Source: VRUE01 sp040904405
GTDB taxonomy: Bacteria > Actinomycetota > Thermoleophilia > Solirubrobacterales > 70-9
Direction: 5' to 3'
Assembly: GCA_040904405.1 (NCBI GenBank)
Contig: JBBDTK010000016.1
Coordinates: forward strand, 1 to 11,338
Length of the DNA stretch: 11,338 nucleotides
In this document: one piece after another, positions 5,016 through 11,311 of the stretch
How positions within the stretch are numbered: position 1 is the first letter of the stretch
Layout of the letters: every line of letters begins with the position of its first letter
Notes under the pieces: model-generated
Told to the model about the DNA's origin: nothing
The model's database searches: none
The model's input: the letters and a program-made list of their open reading frames with translations, nothing else
Translations under genes and position numbers: made by a program

Positions 5016-5657
5016 ATGGTGCCGGTCCTCTTCTTCGGCGCCGCGCTCGGCGCCCTCGGCGGCGCGGTCGGGGTGATCGCGACCCGCAACCCCTTCTACG
5101 GGGTGCTGGCGCTGATCGTCCACCTGGTCTCGCTCGCCGTGCTCTTCCTCCTGCTCAGCGCCGCCTTTCTCGCCGCCGCGCAGGTGGTCGTCTACGCCGG
5201 CGCGGTGATCGTCCTCTACGTCTTCGTCGTCGCCTACATCGGCGGCGGCGAGGAGTCGGCCTGGGAGCCGATCCCCGGCCAGCGCCTGCTCGCCCCCCTG
5301 CTCGGCCTCGCCCTCCTCGTCGAGCTCGCGATAGCCGTCCTCGCCTCCTCCCTGCTCGCCCTCGGCACCGACGGCCCCGACGTCGGCCCCGGCTTCGGCG
5401 ACCCGGCCTCGATCGGCACCCTCCTCCTGGAGAAGTTCCTGATCCCCTTCGAGGCCTCGTCAATCCTGCTCCTGCTGGCGGCGGTCGGCGCAGTCGTGCT
5501 AGCTGGCCGTCGCAGGGACGGGGACGCCGGTACCCCCTCCGAACGTTTTGCGCGGGAGGAGCGACCCCCTAGCGGCGACAGCTCCCCAACTCAACATCGA
5601 CGAGTTGCGAGTGAAGAGGGGGTACCGGTGGCCCCGTCCAGAGGTACGACGTCATGA
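5016..5657 (+). CDS. nuoJ: NADH-quinone oxidoreductase subunit J with a repeat-encoded tail
   Basis: NuoJ is a small membrane-arm subunit beside NuoK and NuoA; its third helix takes part in the conformational coupling of complex I. Five hydrophobic helices are visible at about residues 2-22, 28-48, 52-75, 91-115 and 144-164. The diagnostic helix AAQVVVYAGAVIVLYVFVV is at about 53-72. The protein reads normally to VVLAGRRRD (residue 168). From residue 169 to 207 it is encoded entirely by family A copy 3 (PSERFAREE, RRVASEEGVP), a charged cytosol-type tail not expected in NuoJ. Six more residues follow to TGA 5655-5657. The stop overlaps nuoK by ATGA. ATG 5016 has AGGAGG 9 bases upstream. Confidence 0.94.
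   Translation: MVPVLFFGAALGALGGAVGVIATRNPFYGVLALIVHLVSLAVLFLLLSAAFLAAAQVVVYAGAVIVLYVFVVAYIGGGEESAWEPIPGQRLLAPLLGLALLVELAIAVLASSLLALGTDGPDVGPGFGDPASIGTLLLEKFLIPFEASSILLLLAAVGAVVLAGRRRDGDAGTPSERFAREERPPSGDSSPTQHRRVASEEGVPVAPSRGTTS
5520..5636 (+). repeat. Family A palindromic element, copy 3 (nuoJ C-terminal tail)
   Basis: The third 117-base copy is in the same codon phase as the two in nuoG. CCGGTACCCCCTC at 5527-5539 pairs perfectly with GAGGGGGTACCGG at 5616-5628. It is roughly 80% identical to the nuoG copies by hand count, with the changes concentrated in the middle, while the left core (CCCCCTCCGAACGTTTTGCG) and right core (CGACGAGTTGCGAGTGA) are kept. The terminal-repeat change from GGCACC/GGTGCC in copy 1 to GGTACC/GGTACC is compensatory. 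It ends 17 bases before nuoK. Confidence 0.85.
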
Positions 5658-5953
5658 GCATCGAGTGGTACATCGTCCTCTCCTCCCTGCTCTTCGCCAC
5701 CGGCGCGGTCGGCATCCTGATCCGCCGCAGCCCGGTCGTGATCCTGCTCTGCCTGGAGCTGATGCTGAACGCCGGCAACCTGGCGCTGATCGCCTTCAGC
5801 CGCATGCTCGGCAACGAGGAGGGTCAGGTCTTCGCCCTGGTGGTGATGGTCGTCGCCGCCTGCGAGGTCGTGGTCGGCCTCGGCCTGATCGTGGCGATCT
5901 TCCGCCGCCGCCTGCCGCTCGACGTCGACGCCCTGCGGGAGCTGCGCGGATGA
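5654..5953 (+). CDS. nuoK: NADH-quinone oxidoreductase subunit K
   Basis: NuoK is a three-helix membrane subunit related to MrpC. Its buried glutamates are part of the proton path between NuoH and the antiporter-like subunits. The 99-residue product has the standard length. The two key acidic residues are present: E35 in LLCLELMLNAGNL and E71 in VAACEVVVGLGL. ATG 5654 overlaps the nuoJ stop (ATGA), and GAGGT at 5641-5645 gives a weak ribosome site 8 bases upstream, just beyond the family A element. Coupling with nuoJ probably matters, so the tail-forming repeat in nuoJ had to keep the frame for nuoK to be translated well. Confidence 0.97.
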   Translation: MSIEWYIVLSSLLFATGAVGILIRRSPVVILLCLELMLNAGNLALIAFSRMLGNEEGQVFALVVMVVAACEVVVGLGLIVAIFRRRLPLDVDALRELRG

Positions 5954-5958
5954 GCGCC

Positions 5959-5964
5959 GGGAGG
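5959..5964 (+). promoter_or_regulatory. nuoL Shine-Dalgarno supporting the GTG start
   Basis: GGGAGG lies 5 bases before GTG 5970. No better in-frame start lies nearby, and the resulting N-terminus gives a normal first helix. Confidence 0.7.
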
Positions 5965-5969
5965 ACAGC

Positions 5970-7979
5970 GTGAGCGCCACCTCCTGGGCCTGGCTGGTCC
6001 TGCTCCTCCCCCTGCTCGGCTCGCTCGTCGTCTCGCTCGGCTTCCGGGCGATCCCGGCGCGCGCCGCCGGCGTGCTCGGCACGGCCTCGGTCGGCCTCGC
6101 CTTCGCCGCCGCGGTCGCGGTCCTGGTCAGCCTGCTCGGCGAGGAGCCCGAGGCCCGCCACCACGCCTCCTCGCTGTACGAGTACGCCAGCGCCGGCGGC
6201 CTCGAGGTCGAGCTCGGCATCTACGTCGACCAGCTCTCCACCTTGATGATCCTCGTCGTCAGCGGGGTCTCCACCCTGATCCACCTCTACTCGCTCGGCT
6301 ACATGCGCTCCGACGAGGGCTACCACCGCTTCTTCAGCTACCTCAACTTCTTCGTCTTCTCGATGCTGCTGCTGGTGCTGGCCGGCAACTTCGTGCTGCT
6401 GATCGTCGGCTGGGCCTTCGTCGGCTTCGCCTCCTACGCGCTGATCAGCTTCTGGTACCGGCGCACGACGGCGACCCGGGCCGGGATGAAGGCCTTCGTG
6501 ATCAACGTCGTCGGCGACATCGGCCTGGTGCTGGCCGCCTTCCTGATCTTCCAGCAGCTCGGCAGCTTCGAGTACGGGGCGGTCTTCGAGCGGGCGCCGG
6601 AGGCCTTCGAGCGGGGGGAGTGGACGGTGACCGCGATCTGCCTGCTGCTGCTGCTCGGCGCCTTCGCCAAGTCGGCGCAGATCCCCTTCCACACCTGGCT
6701 GCCCGACGCGATGGAGGGGCCGACCCCGGTCTCCTCGCTGATCCACGCGGCGACGATGGTGACCGCCGGCGTCTACCTGATCGCGCGCACCAACGTGCTC
6801 TTCTACCTGGCGCCGACCGCCGCCGACATCGCGGCGTTCGCCGGCCTGGCGACGCTGCTCGTCGCCGGCACGATCGCGCTCGCGATGACCGACCTGAAGC
6901 GGGCGATCGCCTACTCGACGATGAGCCAGATCGGCTACATGATCATGGGCGTCGCGATCGGCGCCTACTCGGCCGGGCTCTTCCACCTGATGACCCACGC
7001 CTTCTTCAAGGCGCTGCTGTTCATGACCGCCGGCTCGATCATCTCGGCGATGGCGAACCGCCAGGACATCGACCGGATGAGCGGCTTCTGGCGGGCGATG
7101 CGCTTCACCTCGATCATGTTCGTGATCGGCGGGCTGGCGCTGGCCGCCTTCCCGCTGACCTCGGGCTTCTTCTCCAAGGACTCGATCCTCGCCTTCGCCG
7201 AGGCGCGCGGCGGGATCTACTTCTGGATGGCGATCGGCGGCTACGTCGGCGCGCTGCTGACCGCGCTCTACACCTTCCGGCTGATCTTCCGGGTGCTGCC
7301 GGGGAAGCCCTGCGCGGAGGCGCAGCACCTGATCGACACGGGCGAGCTGTACCACGGCGAGCCGCAGAACCCGGCGAGCGGCGAGCGCGAGGACACCGAG
7401 GTCGGCTTCCCCGGCGCCGAGCACCAGATCGCCGAGCACTCGAAGCCGATGGCGGTGGCGATGGCGGCGCTCGCCGCCGGCGCACTGCTCGCCGGGCTGG
7501 TCCAGGTCCCCGGCGTCACCAACGTCCTCTTCGGCTTCCTCGAGCCCGCCTTCCACGACTCGCCGCTGGCCGCGATCCACCCCTCGGTCGCGCACGAGTG
7601 GCGCGGGCTGGCGATCGGCGCCGTCATCTCGGTGGGCGGGATCGGGCTGGCCTGGCTGCTCTGGGGCGCGCGGCCGCAGCTGCCGGCGGCCTTCCGCGCG
7701 CGCCTGCGCCCCGTCTACCTGCTCGCCGTCGACAAGTGGTACTTCGACGAGGCGATCGACCTGCTGGTCGTGCGGCCGGCGCTGGCGATCGGCCGCTTCG
7801 CCGACCGCAGCTTCGAGCGGCTCGTCGTCGACGGCATCGTCAGCGGCACGGCGGAGACGGTGCGCGGCGCCGGCGGCATCGTCCGCCTCGTGCAGAGCGG
7901 CTTCGTGCGCGGCTACGCGCTGCTCGTGATCGCCGGCTTCGCCGGGCTCGCCCTCTACTTCCTGATCGTCAGCCAATGA
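5970..7979 (+). CDS. nuoL: NADH-quinone oxidoreductase subunit L (antiporter-like)
   Basis: NuoL is the distal proton-pumping subunit, related to MrpA, with a long lateral helix at its C-terminus. The 669-residue product has usual length and many hydrophobic helices. Conserved features include MKAFVINVVGDIGL (173-186), KSAQIPFHTWLPDAMEGPTP (234-253) with the central K234, STMSQIGYM, HLMTHAFFKALLF with K347, and GFFSKDSILAFA with K403. One key residue is missing: the TM5 glutamate (E144 in E. coli, WEGVG) is Ala149 here (VGWAFVGFASYALISFWY). A hydrophilic loop at about 447-492 precedes the last helices. The start is GTG 5970 behind GGGAGG. No repeat insertion is found inside. Confidence 0.97.
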   Translation: MSATSWAWLVLLLPLLGSLVVSLGFRAIPARAAGVLGTASVGLAFAAAVAVLVSLLGEEPEARHHASSLYEYASAGGLEVELGIYVDQLSTLMILVVSGVSTLIHLYSLGYMRSDEGYHRFFSYLNFFVFSMLLLVLAGNFVLLIVGWAFVGFASYALISFWYRRTTATRAGMKAFVINVVGDIGLVLAAFLIFQQLGSFEYGAVFERAPEAFERGEWTVTAICLLLLLGAFAKSAQIPFHTWLPDAMEGPTPVSSLIHAATMVTAGVYLIARTNVLFYLAPTAADIAAFAGLATLLVAGTIALAMTDLKRAIAYSTMSQIGYMIMGVAIGAYSAGLFHLMTHAFFKALLFMTAGSIISAMANRQDIDRMSGFWRAMRFTSIMFVIGGLALAAFPLTSGFFSKDSILAFAEARGGIYFWMAIGGYVGALLTALYTFRLIFRVLPGKPCAEAQHLIDTGELYHGEPQNPASGEREDTEVGFPGAEHQIAEHSKPMAVAMAALAAGALLAGLVQVPGVTNVLFGFLEPAFHDSPLAAIHPSVAHEWRGLAIGAVISVGGIGLAWLLWGARPQLPAAFRARLRPVYLLAVDKWYFDEAIDLLVVRPALAIGRFADRSFERLVVDGIVSGTAETVRGAGGIVRLVQSGFVRGYALLVIAGFAGLALYFLIVSQ

Positions 7980-8018
7980 GCGCGGAACGGCCAAGCGCGC
8001 ATCTCTGGTTCTTCGCGC
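7980..8018 (+). repeat. Weak hairpin in the nuoL/nuoM gap
   Basis: GCGCG at 7980-7984 can pair with CGCGC at 8014-8018, and the adjoining GAAC with GTTC, with bulges between. It begins right after the nuoL stop. The pairing is short and broken, and could be chance in GC-rich DNA. The rest of the gap to 8043 holds the nuoM ribosome site only. Confidence 0.3.
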
Positions 8019-8030
8019 CGGGAGTAGAGC

Positions 8031-8036
8031 GGAAGG
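8031..8036 (+). promoter_or_regulatory. nuoM Shine-Dalgarno
   Basis: GGAAGG lies 7 bases before ATG 8044 and 4 bases before an in-frame GTG at 8041. The spacing favours ATG 8044; the two starts differ by only one codon. Confidence 0.6.
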
Positions 8037-8043
8037 TTTTGTG

Positions 8044-9648
8044 ATGACCAACTCTCTGCTCTGGACCCCGCTCGCCTTCGGCCTCGCCGGGCTGCTGCTG
8101 CCGCGACGGCTGACCGGTTGGTGGGCAGCACTGGGGGCGGCTGTGACCCTGGCGCTGGCGATCGCCGCGCTCGCCGGCTTCGACTCCGGCGCCGCCGGGC
8201 TCCAGCAGACCGTCGACGTCGCCTGGATCCCCGGCCTCGGCGTCGAGTACAGCCTCGGCCTCGACGGGCTCAACGTCTTCCTGGTCCTGCTGACGGCGCT
8301 GCTCTGGCTCGGCGGGACCGCCTTCGCCGCGCTGCGCGAGCAGGAGCGCCCGCAGCTCTTCTTCCTGATGCTGCTGCTGGCCGAGACGGCGACCCTGGGC
8401 GCCTTCCTCGCCCAGGACCTGCTGCTCTTCGTCCTCTTCTTCGACCTGATGCTGGTCCCGTTCTACTTCCTCTTCGGCGTCTGGGGGACGGACCGGGCCG
8501 ACGGGGGGCCGACCGCCGCAGCGGCGACGTTGAAGATGATCGTCTACACCCTGGTCGGCTCGCTGCTGATGCTGGTCGCGGCGATCGCCACCGCGATCAT
8601 CGCCGCCGACGGGGGGGAGATCAGCTTCTCGATCGCCGAGCTGGCGCGCGACCCGATCGGCGAGGGCAGCCAGCGCTGGATCTTCTGGTTCTTCGCCGCC
8701 GCCTTCCTGGTCAAGATGCCGGCCTTCCTCCTGCACGGCTGGATGCCCGACGCCTACCGCGCGGCGCCGCTGGCGGTGCTGGTCGTCTTCTCCGGGGTGC
8801 TGGCCAAGGTCGGCGCCTACGGCTTCCTGCGGGTGGTGCTGCCGCTCTTCCCCGACGCCACCGTGCAGTTCCAGGAGGTGGTGCTGGCGATCGCGCTGGC
8901 CTCGATCCTCTACGGCTCGGCGATGGCCTTCACGCAGACCAACATCCGCCTGGTCGCCGGCTACTCCTCGGTCGCCCAGCTCGGCTTCATCACCGCCGGC
9001 ATCTTCGCGCTGCGGGCCGACGGGGCCGACGGCGCGGTGCTGCAGATGGTCAACCACGGGCTGGTGGTGGCGCCGCTGTTCGTCATCGTCGCCCTGCTGG
9101 TCGAGCGCAGCGGCACGGAGGACCTGCGCGAGATGGGCGGGATGGCGCTGCGCGCCCCGATCCTGGCGGCGCTCTTCCTGATCGTCACCCTGGCGACCCT
9201 GGCGATGCCCGGCTCGGCCAACTTCATCGGCGAGTTCTACATCCTCAACGCGCTCTTCCAGGCGAAGGTCGTCTACGCCCTGGTGGCGATCTCGGGGGTG
9301 GCGATGGCGGCCTTCTACGCCCTACGCCTCTACCAGCGCACGATGCACAACCGGCTCCCGGAAGGGGTCGAGTCGCGGGAGATCGGCCTGCGCGACGGAC
9401 TCGTGCTGGTGCCCTTGGTGCTCTGCATCGTCGCCCTCGCGCTCTACCCGCAGCTGATCCTTGAGCGGACCGACCGCTCGGTGTCCGAGACCGTCGCCGC
9501 CGTCGGTCGACCTTCGGCAGCGCCTCCCAAGTGGCACCTCCGCGGGAAAGAGGCTGTGGCGCTCGGATGCGCGGGGCCCGCTCCGTGCAGAGTCACTTGG
9601 GAGGCGCCCCCGACGTCCGACTCACACAGAGAAGGCGCGAGACAGTGA
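8044..9648 (+). CDS. nuoM: NADH-quinone oxidoreductase subunit M (antiporter-like) with a foreign C-terminal tail
   Basis: NuoM is the middle antiporter-like proton pump of the membrane arm. From ATG 8044 it is 534 residues. Family marks are the TM5 acidic residue, here Asp134 in FFDLMLVPFYFLFGVWG in place of the usual Glu; KMPAFLLHGWMPDAY with K224; SGVLAKVGAYGFLR with K255; SSVAQLGF; and NFIGEFYIL with E397. The normal sequence seems to end near ILERTDRSVSETVAAV (about residue 487). The last 45 or so residues, rich in Pro, Ala and Trp with two Cys (PKWHLRGKEAVALGCAGPAPC), are encoded by a large palindrome at 9520-9607 and its flank, and are not expected in NuoM. The stop overlaps the nuoN GTG (GTGA). 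Confidence 0.96.
   Translation: MTNSLLWTPLAFGLAGLLLPRRLTGWWAALGAAVTLALAIAALAGFDSGAAGLQQTVDVAWIPGLGVEYSLGLDGLNVFLVLLTALLWLGGTAFAALREQERPQLFFLMLLLAETATLGAFLAQDLLLFVLFFDLMLVPFYFLFGVWGTDRADGGPTAAAATLKMIVYTLVGSLLMLVAAIATAIIAADGGEISFSIAELARDPIGEGSQRWIFWFFAAAFLVKMPAFLLHGWMPDAYRAAPLAVLVVFSGVLAKVGAYGFLRVVLPLFPDATVQFQEVVLAIALASILYGSAMAFTQTNIRLVAGYSSVAQLGFITAGIFALRADGADGAVLQMVNHGLVVAPLFVIVALLVERSGTEDLREMGGMALRAPILAALFLIVTLATLAMPGSANFIGEFYILNALFQAKVVYALVAISGVAMAAFYALRLYQRTMHNRLPEGVESREIGLRDGLVLVPLVLCIVALALYPQLILERTDRSVSETVAAVGRPSAAPPKWHLRGKEAVALGCAGPAPCRVTWEAPPTSDSHREGARQ
9520..9607 (+). repeat. Family D palindrome at the nuoM/nuoN junction
   Basis: GCGCCTCCCAAGTG at 9520-9533 pairs perfectly over 14 bases with CACTTGGGAGGCGC at 9594-9607. 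Inside, GCAC (9534-9537) and GTGC (9585-9588) and also GCGGG and CCCGC can pair with small offsets, giving a long imperfect hairpin. The element encodes most of NuoM's atypical tail and ends 37 bases before the nuoN start. It has an 11-base match (CTCGGATGCGC at 9562-9572) to the reverse complement of the nuoG palindrome at 1252-1262, which may be chance. Confidence 0.75.
9631..9635 (+). promoter_or_regulatory. nuoN Shine-Dalgarno, deciding the GTG 9645 start
   Basis: GAAGG (within AGAGAAGG) lies 9 bases before GTG 9645, which overlaps the nuoM stop. The reading frame is open much further upstream, to 9531, but that part runs through the family D palindrome and gives an Arg-rich leader unlike NuoN. 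It is left out of the call. Confidence 0.65.
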
Positions 9649-11141
9649 CCTTTGTCGCGCCGGAAATTGACTACGCGGGGCTGTCGCCGATCATCGCGCT
9701 GACGGTTGGCGTCTGCGTGGTGCTGATGAGCGGGGTCTCACCGCTGAAGCGGATGGCGCCGGAGCTGACGATGGTCGTGCTGGCGACGACCGCAGGACTC
9801 TTGATCTGGCAGTGGGGCGACCCGCAGACGCTGGTCGCCGGGGCGCTGCGGCTCGACGACCTGGCGATCGCGATCTCGCTGATCGCGATCCTCACCGCCG
9901 CCTTCGCGGTCGCGCTCTCGGTCCGCGAGCCCGCCGCCGAGCAGGCCGGATCGGGCGAGTACCACGCGCTGCTGCTCGGCTCGGTGCTGGGGATGGCGCT
10001 GCTGACCCAGGCGCAGAACCTGGTCTCCTTCTTCGTCGGGCTCGAGGTTCTATCGATCCCCCTCTACATCCTCTGCGCGACCAACCTGCGCGGCGAGCGC
10101 TCGCTGGAGTCGGGGCTGAAGTACCTGATCGTCGGCTCGCTCGGCTCGGCGACGCTGCTCTACGGGATGGCGCTGCTCTACGGCGGCTCGGGGTCGACCG
10201 ACTTCGCCCAGATCGCCGCCGGGATCGAGCGGGCGGGCCTGCTCGCCGACCCGCTGGTCCTGGTCGGGGTCGCCCTGGTCGCGGTCGGGCTCGCCTTCAA
10301 GGCCTCGATCGCCCCCTTCCACCAGTGGACGCCCGACGTCTACCAGGGGGCGCCGACGCCGATCACCGCCTTCATGGCGGTGGCGACCAAGGCAGCCGCC
10401 TTCGCCGTCTTCGCCCGCTTCTTCCTCGTCGCCCTCGAGGGCCAGGCGGACGAGTGGCAGCCGGCGCTCGCGGTGCTCGCCGCGGCGACGATCGTGATCG
10501 GCAACGTCGGCGCGCTCGGCCAGGACTCGCTGAAGCGGATGCTCGGCTACTCCGGGGTCGCCCAGGCCGGCTACATCCTCGGCGGCCTGGTCGTCGCCAG
10601 CGAGGCCGGGGTCAGCGCCCTCGTCTTCTACCTCGCCGGCTACGTCTTCATGAACCTGGCCGCCTTCGCGGTCGTCGTCGCGCGGGAGCGTGAGACGCCG
10701 TTCGGCGACGACATCCGCGCGCTGCGCGGCCTCGGCCGAGAGCGGCCGCTGCTGGCCTGGCCGCTGACGATCTCGATGCTGGCGCTGGCCGGCCTGCCGG
10801 CGACGGTCGGCTTCATCGGCAAGCTCTACCTGATCGAGGCGCTGGTCGAGGGCGACTACACCTGGCTCGCGGTCTTCATCGCCGTCGGCACGATGATCTC
10901 GCTCGCCTACTACCTGCGGGTGGTGGCGGCGATGTGGATGCGGCCGGGCGAGGAAGCGCCGGGGGCCGCTGCGGCGATCGCCGGCGCCTCGCCCGAGGCC
11001 GACCCGGTCGACCCCGACGCCGGCCGCCGCCCCTACTTGCTCGTCCCGGCCCTGCTGGCCGCCGCGGCAACGATCTTCTTCGGCGTCATCCCCCAGCCGC
11101 TGGTCGAGTTCGCGAAGCAAGCCGCCGCTTCTCTGTTCTAG
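9645..11141 (+). CDS. nuoN: NADH-quinone oxidoreductase subunit N (antiporter-like)
   Basis: NuoN is the proximal antiporter-like proton pump, next to NuoK. From GTG 9645 it is 498 residues, the usual length. It has the TM5 glutamate E134 (FFVGLEVLSIPLYIL), the central lysine K219 in AFKASIAPFHQWTPDVYQGAP, K249 in MAVATKAAAFAVFAR, SLKRMLGYSGVAQAGY (295-310), and K393 in GFIGKLYLIEAL. An Ala/Pro/Asp-rich loop at about 435-463 precedes the last helix. The GTG overlaps the nuoM stop (GTGA) behind GAAGG, which indicates coupling. The stop is TAG 11139-11141, and nothing further of the operon is visible downstream, consistent with nuoN being the last gene. Confidence 0.97.
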   Translation: MTFVAPEIDYAGLSPIIALTVGVCVVLMSGVSPLKRMAPELTMVVLATTAGLLIWQWGDPQTLVAGALRLDDLAIAISLIAILTAAFAVALSVREPAAEQAGSGEYHALLLGSVLGMALLTQAQNLVSFFVGLEVLSIPLYILCATNLRGERSLESGLKYLIVGSLGSATLLYGMALLYGGSGSTDFAQIAAGIERAGLLADPLVLVGVALVAVGLAFKASIAPFHQWTPDVYQGAPTPITAFMAVATKAAAFAVFARFFLVALEGQADEWQPALAVLAAATIVIGNVGALGQDSLKRMLGYSGVAQAGYILGGLVVASEAGVSALVFYLAGYVFMNLAAFAVVVARERETPFGDDIRALRGLGRERPLLAWPLTISMLALAGLPATVGFIGKLYLIEALVEGDYTWLAVFIAVGTMISLAYYLRVVAAMWMRPGEEAPGAAAAIAGASPEADPVDPDAGRRPYLLVPALLAAAATIFFGVIPQPLVEFAKQAAASLF

Positions 11142-11143
11142 GC

Positions 11144-11273
11144 GACATCCCGGTGGAGGGGACATCTCGGTAGGGGTGGAACGTCTTGTACTTTTTCCGC
11201 AGCGAGGCCCGCGGACAGCCGCCAACTGCCTTCGGAAAAAGTTAAGTGGAACCCCTACCGGGATGTCCCCTCC
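11144..11273 (+). repeat. Family E: large stem-loop after nuoN, MITE-like
   Basis: Bases 11155-11177 pair with 11251-11273 over 23 positions with one T-G pair (11167 with 11261). Inside, ACTTTTTCCG at 11190-11199 pairs perfectly with CGGAAAAAGT at 11233-11242, and GCGG/CCGC at 11211-11222 forms a small central hairpin. The left arm is preceded by a near copy of itself: GACATCCCGGTGGAGG at 11144-11159 against GACATCTCGGTAGGGG at 11161-11176. The long terminal inverted repeats around a gene-free core look like a miniature transposable element. It may also act as a 3' mRNA barrier for the nuo transcript. Confidence 0.72.
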
Positions 11274-11294
11274 CGCCTCGCGCGCGTACGGATG

Positions 11295-11311
11295 AAAGTC
11301 AAGTCGACTTT
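11295..11311. repeat. Small palindrome, possible operator
   Basis: AAAGTC at 11295-11300 and GACTTT at 11306-11311 are inverted around AAGTC, and AAGTCGACTT at 11301-11310 is a perfect 10-base palindrome by itself. It is AT-richer than its surroundings and could be a protein-binding site for a gene beyond the window, but nothing else supports that. Confidence 0.3.

Noticed and set aside
1713..5636. CRISPR-like or tandem array made of the family A copies
   Set aside because: The three copies are far apart, are embedded in two different genes and have no regular spacers.
5548..5973. Alternative-frame gene through family A copy 3 and nuoK (containing NIDELRVKRG)
   Set aside because: It is the shadow frame of nuoJ and nuoK. 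The similar FDELRVRRG in the other frame of copies 1 and 2 only reflects the shared DNA repeat.
9531..9644. N-terminal extension of nuoN from GTG 9531
   Set aside because: The added 38 residues come from the family D palindrome and are Arg-rich, unlike NuoN. GTG 9645 has a ribosome site and the usual GTGA overlap.
11155..11273. Intrinsic terminator after nuoN
   Set aside because: The stem is very long with a large gene-free interior and is followed by CGCCTCGCGCG, not a T-run. A repeat or MITE-like element is the more cautious call, though it may still affect the transcript end.
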